DNA of 64,000 nucleotides from Neostapfia colusana (lineage: Eukaryota > Streptophyta > Magnoliopsida > Poales > Poaceae). Below, one piece after another: positions 10,176 through 20,278 of this stretch. Location: assembly GCA_030760725.1 (NCBI GenBank), contig JASWHV010000008.1, positions 51,807,671 through 51,871,670 on the forward strand, given 5' to 3'. The notes beneath the pieces are model-generated. The model ran no database searches, was not told the origin of the DNA, and saw only the letters and a list, made by a program, of their open reading frames with translations. Position numbers and translations under genes: made by a program. Each line of letters starts with the position of its first letter. Positions within the stretch are counted from its first letter, which is position 1.

Positions 10176-13100
10176 TGTAACACCCCAAAACCTGTTAAGA
10201 GGGGAATTTAAAAAATTTTGGACGTATTGCATGTGGTGCAAAAATCCAAATTCAAATTGGAATTCAAATTAAACTCAAAACAGAAATGGAAAAGAAAAAG
10301 AAAAAGAAAAAAACCTCCCTGACCAGTGGGCCGAAACCCACCAGCCGGCCCACTCACCCCCGCGCCAGCCCGCAGCTGCGCCCCCCCCCTCTTTCCCACT
10401 GACACGCGGGGCCCGCCATCCTTCTTCCTCCTCGCGCCCGCGCTCGGCCGGCCGGGACTCTTCTCACCTCCGAATCAAAACCGCCCCGGATACTCGCGTA
10501 TCCCAATCGAATTTCGGTTCTGGACAACGCAAACTCGATCACAACTGAACGCCACCCCTCCCCGGCTATATAAACACTGGCATCTTCCCGATTTTCACCC
10601 TCAATCAGCCGCTTTTTCTTCCGGTGAGAAACCGAGTTTCTCCGGCTAATTTCGCTCGATCTTCGCTCAGGATTTCTGATCTAACGCGCTGATCTTGATC
10701 CACCGCCTCTAGGGAATCACGCAGGTGCAGAAAACTCGGTGGTTTGCGCCTCAAACACAGCGCCGACGAGCCTCGCCGTGAATTCACCTCGGACCTCATC
10801 GCCAATCGCTTTCCAGGACCTCCGAGTTTAAGAAAACCCCCGAGGTGAGATCCCCGACCTCCCCTCTACAGATCTATGCCATGAAATCCCAGTTTTAGGA
10901 AGAATTGATGAAGATCCGAAGCTCTCCGGCGAGATCGCCACCTCCCGCCGCCGCGCGCCGCCGGGCAGCGCCGCCCGCGCTCGTTCAGAGCGACGTGGCC
11001 GCTTGTGCACCGTTTATTTTAAATCGCACGGTAGAATTTAAATCCCCGCGTACCGGTTCGGCGTTATAATCTCAGCCGTCTGTTTTAAATCGGACGGTCC
11101 ACGTCAGCCCCGCATTATAAAGGCCGGGATTCTTACGCGCTACCCCTGGGGTTCTCAGAAAATACGAGCTAGCCCCGGAAACTTCTGATCTAGCCCCTGG
11201 AGCTTCAGAAATTCATGTAAATTCAATTAAAAATCAGTTTTAGCCCCTGGACTTAATAAAAATTAGCAAAACCCCTCTGTTATGCATAGTTAGGCCCCTG
11301 AAAATTCTTAAAATAATATAATAGACCCTGTAGTGGGGTGAGTTTACCTTTTTAACCCTATGTGATATTAAATTTAGGAATTTGAATATGTGATTAGTAT
11401 TTAAAATTTAAAAGATGGGACAAACACATTGTAAATTCAAATTTAAAACTTTCCTAGTACTTGGAAAACTTTGGAGTGAGATAAAAATAGATTTTTGGCT
11501 GAAATGAATCTGTCTAATTGATTATTCACATTTATTAGTTATAGGGACACATTTTTAAGTAGAGAATAATTCTGAAAATTGATAAAATAAATTTAAATTA
11601 GTTCACATCAGAGGAGAAGTTCAAAATATATTATTTAATATTTTAGACCAAAACCTATTCTGTTTAGATGAGGTGTCTTACTATTTTCATAATAAAGTTC
11701 ACATTTAGGCATAGGAAATAAATCTGAAAATATAGCAAGCTAGGTATGAATAACTAGAAAATAATAAATGAAGTTTCCAAAATCCAAAGAATTCAGTTTA
11801 GTGTTGGTAGAAGGTCTGAAGACACATTTGGAGTAGGAAAATACCTTCCATGCATACTTGGTAGCTAAAATGTGTATAGTATGCAAACAAAAATATGAAT
11901 ACAAAAGTAGAAATCATATGCACGTGTTTAAAAGTGCATGTAAGCCCAAAATCAACACACATAGAGTAACCACAACACATAGAAATGTGAATGGCTTTCA
12001 TAAATGTGAATGTGTGGTTTGTACGAAGTGGAAGTGTGAACTATGTCTTAGGATTGTTGTTTTCTTTTGCTATGTGTGATGGTATGAGTAGAACCTGCTC
12101 CAGAGCAAGTTCTTCCTTCCCAAGATCAGGACTACCCATTCCCAGAGTAGCAGGAAGAAGGCAAGTGTCCTTGACCACTTTGATCCTATGCTAGGAGGTG
12201 TAGATAGAATTATTTGCATTTTCAATTGAAATATGAAACCCATGCTAGGAACTTTCCCTAGAATTGCATTACCTTGTTTTTCTTGTAGCTTGGGTTGGGA
12301 TTTGCTTTATTATGTCATTCATTCATATTATTTATGCTTAGCCATGCTTAGAATGGGATAAGTGGGATGTGATATCATCAACTTGTTGACCTTATTTTTG
12401 AATGAGATATTATGAGTTATGTAGAGGTAGGGATCAAGGCAAGTTGGATGTTTTGGTTGGTGCTGGGTGCACGAGACTCGGGTTTGTGTTTAGTACTCGG
12501 GCAAGTTGTATGGGTGTGTTGGATGGTGCGGGGAATAGGTGTCAGCTGGACTACCGTATGAACCGCAAGGCTCAAGAGGGAGCCACTGCAGCGGGGTTGG
12601 AGCCTCTTGTATGCTGTTAGGGGTGAAACCTCAGTGGGCCCACGCTCGTCGGGAATCCCTTTGTAAAGGCTTCGTAGTGATCTCCTGGCTACACACCTGG
12701 GAAGTGTGAATGTGGTTCGTGGCCACTGGCATAATGGAGGTTCTTTTAGTTCACCCGGCAACGGGGGATGAAATCACTACATGTGGGTACAGTGGTGCAA
12801 ACTCTGCAGAGTCAAAACTGTCATGACAGCCGTGCTCACGGTCAAGAGCGGCCTGGACTTATTCATGATTAGAGGATGATGGCTTTGGAAGTTGTGGATG
12901 TTAAGCGGGGAGCTTAACATTGGAAATGATGTTATGGTTATTTGAGTATGATGATGGGGTTGGAGATTGGGATCATTTCACCTGTGTAGTAATGTAGGTG
13001 CTCAATAAGCTAAGGTGGTAGGCAATAATTGCGTAGTGCTTCAACCGTGAGTTCAACCTCTCCTTGTTCTAGCCATGCATGACATAACTTTCCCACACTT

Positions 13101-13454
13101 GCTGAGTACCATCGGTACTCAACCTTGCATATTTGTTGGTTTATATTGCTGCTCAGGTCAAGAGAATGATGTGGTGTTTCATGATCAAGACTTTGGACCC
13201 GAAGAAGGTTTCTAGGTTCATGAAGCCCCCGGCAACGCCTATGACGGAGCCCACAAGAATAATATTCCGCTGCTATTTTGTTTACATGTTATGAACTTAT
13301 TATCGTCCATCGAGACGTATGCTTTGTAATACATATTCGACACCTGGCTTGTAATAAATGATGCTTCACTATTTGTCATCACATGTATGAGAAAATGATC
13401 CTGACATACATGTGATATTCACTCGGTTGTTCTTCGGAGAAACCGGGTGTGACA
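10176..13454 (+). repeat. 3' LTR of the Tekay/Del-like element
   Basis: 3279 bp, from TGTAACACC to GTGTGACA, colinear with 927-4354. It has the TATA box at 10567-10574 and the hairpin at 13103-13121. It lacks two segments present in the 5' LTR: about 43 bp near 11876 and about 110 bp near 12498. Confidence 0.95.
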
Positions 13455-13459
13455 GGTCT
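13455..13459. repeat. target-site duplication, right copy (GGTCT)
   Basis: Matches 922-926 exactly. Copia spacer sequence resumes here. Confidence 0.93.
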
Positions 13460-13608
13460 CTGGTGCGGACAAGTTCGATATTCCGGACAAGTTCGCACTC
13501 TGAAAACGGACAAGTCTGGTCACCTGTCAGTTGAACATCTAATTTCTTATCTTCACATAATATACAATACATCGTGTCAATCAATCCTTGATTTTCCTGT
13601 CAGGCACG
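13460..13608 (+). other. copia spacer, right part, leading to accessory ORF
   Basis: It continues the spacer with degenerate palindrome units (GCGGACAAGTTCG, CCGGACAAGTTCG, ACGGACAAGTCTGG). It ends in TTGATTTTCCTGTCAG just before the ORF start, a plausible splice acceptor for a subgenomic message. That role is inference only. Confidence 0.55.
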
Positions 13609-15087
13609 ATGTCGTCACACTTCGAAGCCATGAAGAAGAAACATGACAATGTTGCCCAACCATCTTCTCCCGGTGATTCTCTTCCTAAAAGGAGGAGAGT
13701 GGTTGGTAAGACGGCACAGAGCGAAGACATTGTTGGAAGCTCTGCGGTCCCCAGAAGAAATGTCGGGAAGGGCAAAGGACTTGCTAGTGGTCCTATTGGT
13801 CCCTTGAAGAAGAAAGCCCCCATCCACCGCAACAGGCAGCCAACAAGTGATGACTTTGCTGGAAAGGGGAGTGAACTGGCGGACAACCTTAGGAAAGTTC
13901 AAGTCTATGGGCAGATAAAGCAATGTGCAGACCCCAGATTCTAGAGTAACTTCCATGCCGACTACTATGAGCATGTCTACATGAAGATGAAGAATCCTGT
14001 GGTTGAGAGTCAGTGGCTCAACATTGACTACTTGAAGTCCAAAAAGCCAAGCCTATCATGAGGTACTAGAGGCATTAGAGAGGCATGGGTTGAAGGACCT
14101 CCTTTCTTTTTAGTATGACTGGAACAATGAGGTAATCGCCCAGTTCTACTCTACTCTCTACTTTACCCGTGATGATGGGGATGAGATGATTTGGATGACA
14201 CATGGATTCAGATACAATGTCACCTATGAGGAATTTGCAAAGATCCTTCATCTTGAACACACCCTGGATAATGAGCTTGTCATTCACAACCTGAAGCCCT
14301 TGGAAAAGAATGAGCTGGAATTCTTGTATGATACAGGAATGCCATATGTACCCCCCACTACCAAGTACTTTAAGCCGTTCTTTGCCGTTCTCAATAGGAT
14401 CTTGAGAAAGACCATAGCTCCAAAGGATGGTAATGCAGGGACAATCCAAGGGACTCTGAGGACATTGATGAAAGTGATAAGTAAGAAGACGACTTCCAAT
14501 GTCTTTGAGTACATCTACAATGACATTGTGAATATCTCCATAACTCCAAAAAGGTCCTGTGGCTATGCACCTTATGTCATGTATATGATTGAGAAGGTGA
14601 CAGGACTGGAGTTTGTCAAAGATGTATCTCACACTGGTCTCAAGCCCCAGAAGCCTGCAGTCTACACTGTTCCCTCTGCTCATGAAGGCTCAAGGGCGTC
14701 GGAGCCTACACCTACTCCTATCCCTCCACCTTCTAGAGAGTCCTCCAGTGGTATGGTCAAAATGCTCTCTTCTATTTTTGGCTGTTGTCGCAAAATTGAA
14801 GTTAGGCAACACAAGGAGAGTTTGGCCAGAAAAAGACATCAAAGATACATGAAGGCCAACATCAAAGGCTTCTGTGAGAATCTAGAGATTGAGCCGGTTG
14901 GATCACCACAGTTCTCTGAGGACTCTGAAGAAGACTTCACTGAAATGGCTCCACTCACCGAACAAGAATTAGATCTTTTGGACTTGTAGGTGTCTCCGCT
15001 CCTCCTCCTAAGCATGGTCATGAAGACGATGATGAAGATGACGATGAAGATAGGACTAAGAGTGAGGGAGAGAGCGACGATGAGTGA
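13609..15087 (+). pseudogene. accessory ORF downstream of copia pol, broken
   Basis: This is the extra ORF that some Sireviruses carry between pol and the 3' LTR (env-like in soybean SIRE1, unrelated in many grasses). From ATG 13609 the first 110 residues are basic, with KKRK-type clusters (PKRRRVVGK, PLKKKAP) that could be nuclear signals. After a TAG at 13942-13944 and at least one frameshift near 14060, a folded-looking domain follows at about 14065-14660 (WMTHGFRYNVTYEEFAKIL, KRSCGYAPYVMYMIEKVTG). It resembles the grass hypothetical proteins annotated as a putative plant transposon protein. A Ser/Pro linker and a stop at 14987-14989 come next. An acidic tail rich in Asp/Glu lies in a shifted frame and ends at TGA 15085-15087. 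I see no signal peptide or transmembrane segment, so an envelope role is not supported. Confidence 0.65.
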
Positions 15088-15483
15088 TTCCACTCAATTT
15101 TCCCCTTTTTGGTGCCTTGATGCCAAAGGGGGGGGAGATTGAGATTTATGTTATCTTATTGTAAACCTAAAGGATGTGTGATTGACATGAACATGTATTT
15201 TGAAGTTTCATGTAATTTTTATTTTGAGGTTTCATGGATGTGTGATGCCTATTCGATATCGATGTGATGACTACCTTTACTTTTAATATGATCTTATCTC
15301 CTTGTGGCATGTCACATTCTGTTTCACACACTTTTAGGAAACCCACCATAAAGACTGCATATATGTCAGAGGTTCTTGTTACTCATTTGTCATTGTCATA
15401 TATGCACACTTTATGAAAATCAAATTCTATCATTAATTATGCAATCTCAGTTGGTTGTCATCAATCACCAAAAAGGGGGAGAT
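15088..15483 (+). other. 3' untranslated region with two polypurine tracts
   Basis: AAAGGGGGGGGAGA at 15125-15138 and AAAAAGGGGGAGA at 15470-15482; the second abuts the LTR and is the likely primer. The GGGGGAGATTGA context is repeated at both. No coding sequence is seen between them. Confidence 0.8.
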
Positions 15484-15782
15484 TGAAAGTGCATCTAGGC
15501 ATTCCCTTGTGGGTTTTGGACGATTGATGATAAATGAATTAAGATCCTAATGAACTTGTTGAGATGAATGCAGATTAACTCGTGTAAGGTAGAAGTGGTG
15601 CACTCAAAAAGGTGAAAAATCAAGTGATGAAGAAAAAAAAGGAAAAGAACAGATTCATGAGCCAAGAGCAATGTAGACATACTTGTATAGGATGTGTGTG
15701 AGAGACACATCTCAAGAGCTCAAAATCCTTGCGTAGGGGTAAGAGATTAAAACATATCCCAATCACTCACAACACGGTGTAT

Positions 15783-16190
15783 CGGACTAGTCCGCTTAGA
15801 AACCAGACTAGTCCGTTCAACTTTCTGTTGCCTCACAACACTTGCACCGGACTAGTCGGCTCAGAAACCGGACTAGTCCGATCAACTCTCTAGAACCAAC
15901 ATTCACCTTGCACCGGACTAGTCCGCTCAGAAACCGGACTAGTCCGATCAACTTTGTGGAACCAACATTCATCTTGCACCAGCAGACTAGTCCGATCAAC
16001 TCTTTGGAACCACCATTTACCTTGCACCGGACTAAGTCCGATCAACTCTCTGGAACCAGCATTCACCTTGCACCGGACTAGTCCGCTCAGAAACCGGACT
16101 AGTCCGTTCAACTCTCTGGAACCAGCATTCACCTTACACCGGACTAGTCCTCTCTTGGACGGGACTAGTCGGTTCAACTTTCTGTAAACA
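15783..16190 (+). repeat. palindromic tandem array, about 66-bp unit
   Basis: About seven units, four full and the others shortened. A full unit has two CGGACTAGTCCG palindromes separated by CTCAGAAAC, then a conserved AACTCTCTGGAACCA segment and CACCTTGCAC. Full units begin near 15783, 15848, 15914 and 16074. Units near 15980 and 16026 have lost one palindrome and the last is degenerate. The array lies 120 bp or more upstream of the TATA box. Confidence 0.92.
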
Positions 16191-16244
16191 CATTAAATTA
16201 GGGTTTCCACTGTGCCGCATGCAACACGAAAATTGTACACAGCA

Positions 16245-16262
16245 CACCGGACTAGTCCGGTG
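16245..16262 (+). repeat. 18-bp perfect palindrome upstream of TATA
   Basis: CACCGGACTAGTCCGGTG is the longest simple version of the motif, 43 bp before the TATA box, followed by a degenerate copy at 16269-16282. Confidence 0.95.
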
Positions 16263-16304
16263 AACAGAGCGGACTAGTCTGGCCGCCAGGGTTTTTGGAA
16301 ACCT

Positions 16305-16314
16305 TATATAAATA
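16305..16314 (+). promoter_or_regulatory. TATA box of the copia LTR
   Basis: TATATAAATA follows the palindromic array, at the U3/R position expected for this LTR type. Confidence 0.75.
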
Positions 16315-17057
16315 GATGTGCGCGGCCACACATGATCAACAAATGATTCCCAGCGCCGCCGCATGCCCCAAGAGCACAAAAATTACCTCTCTCCACTCAT
16401 TGTAAGCCGATAAAGATTAAGTCTTTGAGGATTAGAGATTGGATCAAGGAGAGAGTCGTTCTTCTCGACATTGAGCTCTTGGTTTGTCTTCTCTCACACA
16501 ATAGCTGATCGTTGTTCTTTGTTTGTGTGTGTGGGGGGAAGAATTGCTTTCTATAATCTTGTGGGAGCTCTCAGATTGTGAGAACGCCCCACGTACAATT
16601 GTTTACCCCTGTGTGTGGATAGTGAAATTGAATCGGCCTTTGTGGCGATTCAACGAGGGAAGGGTTGGTGAAGACCCGGTCCTTGGTAGACTCCTCAACG
16701 GGGACGTAGATTCCTGGGTAGAATCAAACCTCGGGATAAAACCTTGTCTTGTGTTTTCTTGATCGTCCTTCAATTGCTAATTAAGGGTGTTAGTCATCAT
16801 TTGATTCACATCCACACCTAGTATTAAAATTGAGAGGTATTGTATCTTACTTCATCTACTTAAATAATCATTTATTTTCCGCTACACAAATACCTGAAGT
16901 AGGAACAAGTCTCACGTTGATCTGTCAATTACGATCATACCGAACTAGTCCGCACCATACCGGTCCCGCCCACCTGGAATTAATCCGTCTGCTAGGTGTT
17001 TCAGGAAACCGCCTAAAAATTCAAAGAGCCTATTCACCCCCCTCTAGGCTACATTCA

Positions 17058-19693
17058 GCTGTTTGTAAAGAAGAAAGATGAAATCTTGAGGTTATGTGTT
17101 GATTACCGATCGCTCAACGCTGTCACTATCAAGAACAAATATCCACTGCCCTGCATTGATATTTTGTTCGATCAACTTGTGGGTGCAAGTGTGTTTTCAA
17201 AGATGGATCTTTGCTCTGGATATCATCAAATAAAAATCCGGGCAGAGGATATCCTGAAGACGACATTCTCGATGAGATATGGACTATATGAATATATCGT
17301 CATGTCTTTTGGTCTCACCAATGCCCCGACACATTTCATGTATCTTATGAACTCGGTGTTCATGCCGAAGTTGGATAAGTTCGTGGTGGTGTTCATAGAT
17401 GACATCTTGGTTTATTCCAAGTCTGAGGAGGAGCACGCCAAACACTTGCATATCGTGCTTCAACGATTGCTTGGACCATAAGCTCTATGCCAAGTTCAGC
17501 AAATGCAAGTTTTGGATCAGCCAAGTGCCATTTTGGGACATATTATCTCAGCGGAAGGCATTCCGGTTGATCCAAGCAAGATTGACCAGGTGCTGAAATG
17601 GAAATCCTCTACATCTGTCCATGATGTCAGAAGTTTCCTCGGTTTAGCGGGAATTTATCGAAGGTTCATCCCGAGCTTCTCCAAGCTTGCTAAACCGATG
17701 ACTGAATTTTTGAAGAAGGGGTCTAAATATGTTTGGAGCTCAGCATGTGAACGAGCCTTCCAAGCATTGGTGAAGCATCTCACAACAGCCCCGGTCTTAG
17801 CTCAACCGGATACGACCAAGCCTTTCGATGTGTATTGTGATGCATCCAGTATCGGACTTGGCTGTGTGTTAATGCAAGAAGGATGGGTGGTCGTGTATGG
17901 CTCACACCAACTTCAGAAACACAAGCAGCAATATCTGACTCATGATCTTGAGCTCGCTGCTGTGGTATTAGCGTTGAAAATGTGGAGACACTATCTACTT
18001 GAAAACTTAGTGCATCTCTACACCGACCATGAGCTTGAAATATATATTCACTCAAAAGGAGCTCAATATTAGACAAAGTATATGGTTAGAACTAATCAAA
18101 GATTATGAGATTGAGATTCATTACCACCCCGGCAAGGCGAATATGGTTGCCGATGCGCTGAGTCAGAAATCACATGTCCATAACCTCACTACTACACCCA
18201 TAGAAGAGGAAGAACCGAATTTGTACTTGGTTCCATATGGATTCTTATACATCCTTGCTCTCATTCCTACCATCAAGGAGGATATTATTTCAGCTCAAAA
18301 GCTAGATAAAGGCATGGTACATCTTCGGAAATGAGTGTACAGTGATGACATCAATTGTTTCCGAAAAGATGAAGAGGGAATGCTATGGCTCAAGGACTGT
18401 ATAGTAGTACCCCGGGATATGGAGTTGAGAAAGAAAATCTTGGATGAAGCTCACTTGTCAAAGTTTTCTATTCCTCCGGGCAGCAACAAAATGTACCAAA
18501 ATTTGAAGATAAAATTTTGGTGGACATGGATGAAGCAGAAAATTGCAAAGTACGTATCGAAATGTGATACATGTAAGCGAATGAAGGCAGATCATATGAG
18601 GAAATCAAGACTGCTACAACCCCTGAAAATTCCAGCATGGAAATGGGAAGATGTGAGCATAGACTTCGTTGACGGATTGCCTATGACCTTTCATAAGCAT
18701 GATTCCATTTTGATAATCATTGAGCGGTTAACCAAGTCAGCTCACTTTATTCCCATGCATACTAATTACCATGTCAATAAGTATGCGGAGTTGTATATTG
18801 CAAGAATCATATGCTTACACGGAGTACCCAAGACAATGATCTCAGATCGAGGTGCACTGTTTTGTTTTGTTTCTAGGAGCAGCTGCATGCTTCCTTGGGT
18901 ACCAAGCTGATAAGAAGCTATGCATATCACCCCCAGACAGACGGACAAACTGAGAGGGTGAATCAAGTGTTGGAAGACATGTTGAGAGCGTGTGCCATCC
19001 ACCACGGTACCAATTGACATGATCATTTACCGTTGGCGGAATTCTCGTATAACAACGGCTATCAAGCGAGTATCAAGATGGCACCATATGAGGCTCTCTA
19101 TGGCCGCAAGTGTCGCACCCCGTTGAATTGGAATGAATCCGGTGAAAGGGTCACGTTCGGGATTGATCTCGTGTACGACGCCGAAGAGCAAGTTCGGGTG
19201 ATTCAAGCAAACTTTAAAGCAGCCCAATTCCGACAGAAAAGTTACGCTGATCAGAGGCGTCGACCGCTGCATTTCATCGTCAGAGAACACGATTATCTCT
19301 GTATGTCTCCGATGAAGGGCTTGCACCGATTCGACGTAAAGGGGAAACTTGCTCCCCGATTTACCGGACCCTATGCAATCACCGAGAAATGTGGACCAAT
19401 GGCTGAAACTACCGGCGTCTCTCGTGGGTGTTCATGACATTTTCCATTCCTCACAACTCCGAAAATGTCTGAAGTACACTGCTGCTTTCCATACTGAAAA
19501 TATTGACGAGTTACAACCGGATTTGATCTATGCTGAATATCCGGTTGAAATAATTGATGAGAAGGCTCGGACCATGCGTAACAAAACGCTGTGGTTCTAT
19601 AAGGTAGTGTGGAGCAACCACACCATCGAGTAAGCAACATGGAAGAGCGAGGAGTTTCTTCACTCAAATTATCCGGATTTGTTATATTCTTAG
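17058..19693 (+). pseudogene. pol: G1 pol: RT, RNase H, integrase, chromodomain; several breaks
   Basis: The frame starts mid-RT at LFVKKKDE because the copia LTR ends inside this gene. RT keeps FIDD at about 17395-17406 and SGYHQIKI. A frameshift or small deletion near 17475 interrupts the RT palm and thumb. RNase H follows (YCDASS, DLELAAV, LYTDH), and a second shift near 18030 falls in that domain. Integrase has the zinc finger (CDTCKRM), IDFVDGLP, SDRGALF with a shift just after, and HPQTDGQTERVNQVLED, so the D-D-E residues are still recognisable. Further stops are near 18334 and 19017. The chromodomain (FYKVVWSNHTIE, then a stop at 19631-19633) ends at TAG 19691-19693. Non-functional. 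Confidence 0.9.
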
Positions 19694-19748
19694 ACCGACA
19701 ATTTTTCCTCCCGTTCTAATCTTCTTTTGTAATCTCGGGACGAGGTTC

Positions 19749-19763
19749 TTTTAAGGGGGAGGA
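19749..19763 (+). other. polypurine tract of G1
   Basis: TTTTAAGGGGGAGGA directly precedes the LTR start TGTAAAAGTACC. Confidence 0.85.
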
Positions 19764-20278
19764 TGTAAAAGTACCAAAAATGTAAAGGCAGTAAACTTGA
19801 ACTATGAATAAAGTGATGTTTCAAGTACATGAAAAAGGGACTTACAAAAAACTTTCTAAACGTGATTGTGCCCATGGTTGTCCAACAAAACGGACTCAAA
19901 TGTTCATATGAATATTTCAACCCGATGTTGATTTAAACACCATGTGTAAAATTACTCATGTTCATGAGGGAGATTAAATTCAGATTTTTAAACTCAAATG
20001 TTCACATCAAATTTGCTGCCAAAAGTATGAATATACATGTAACCTCATAACTTTGAATTTCAGGTAATTCATATTGGCAAGCTTCTGAATTAAATGTGGG
20101 CCAAAAAGAAATTAAAGATGATTACCACCAAATTATGGATGAATTCAAATTTAAAAAGGAAATTCAACCCAATATAGTGTAGTTCAAACTTTTGCCCACT
20201 TTCAAATCTAAGAAATTTAAAATGTAGTGGATCACTATGACTAGAGATATTTTTGGAGGATTTAGTTGGGAGTAATCA
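19764..20278 (+). repeat. G1 3' LTR, left piece
   Basis: Starts TGTAAAAGTACCAAAAATG after the polypurine tract and shows the same AT-rich opening as the X LTRs. It stops where the element A LTR begins at 20279. Confidence 0.8.

Larger units (their letters stand above)
927..13454 (+). mobile_element. Ty3/gypsy chromovirus, Tekay/Del-like, with orf0; complete nested element
   Basis: It has two long LTRs (3428 and 3279 bp), a tRNA-Met-type primer site, a leader ORF, gag, a protease-RT-RNase H-integrase-chromodomain polyprotein, a polypurine tract and a perfect 5-bp TSD. The integrase precedes a C-terminal chromodomain, which defines chromoviruses. The polyprotein end and the extra ORF upstream of gag resemble the grass RIRE3/RIRE8 group, which is known to carry an orf0. 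The LTRs differ by a few percent by eye plus two indels, so the insertion is moderately old. It lies in the palindromic spacer of the copia element. Confidence 0.92.
1..17057 (+). mobile_element. Sirevirus-like Ty1/copia element, 5' part outside window, split by a nested gypsy insertion
   Basis: The visible order is pol C-terminus, long spacer, accessory ORF, polypurine tracts and 3' LTR. The LTR begins TGAAAGTGCATC and ends TACATTCA, so its ends are near-inverted repeats. Two polypurine tracts and arrays of a CGGACTAGTCCG palindrome are present; multiple polypurine tracts and palindromic LTR repeats are reported hallmarks of plant Sireviruses. The 927-13454 segment is a later gypsy insertion. 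On the right the LTR abuts the reverse transcriptase of another gypsy element at 17058, so the copia element landed in that gene. The 5' LTR, gag and most of pol lie left of the window. The lineage is inferred from structure, not from a database comparison. Confidence 0.8.
15484..17057 (+). repeat. 3' LTR of the copia element
   Basis: 1574 bp, from TGAAAGTGCATCTAGGC to CTCTAGGCTACATTCA, the usual termini of grass Sirevirus LTRs. It carries the palindromic tandem array, a TATA box and a long leader. The next bases are gypsy RT. The 5' LTR is outside the window, so the insertion cannot be dated. Confidence 0.88.

Noticed and set aside
13455..13608. Second copia LTR within the spacer
   Set aside because: It shares only degenerate palindrome cores with the LTR and lacks the TGAAAGTGC start, TATA box and end.
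15783..16190. CRISPR-like array in the copia LTR
   Set aside because: The whole unit, including the segments between palindromes, is repeated. There are no unique spacers and the setting is a plant LTR.
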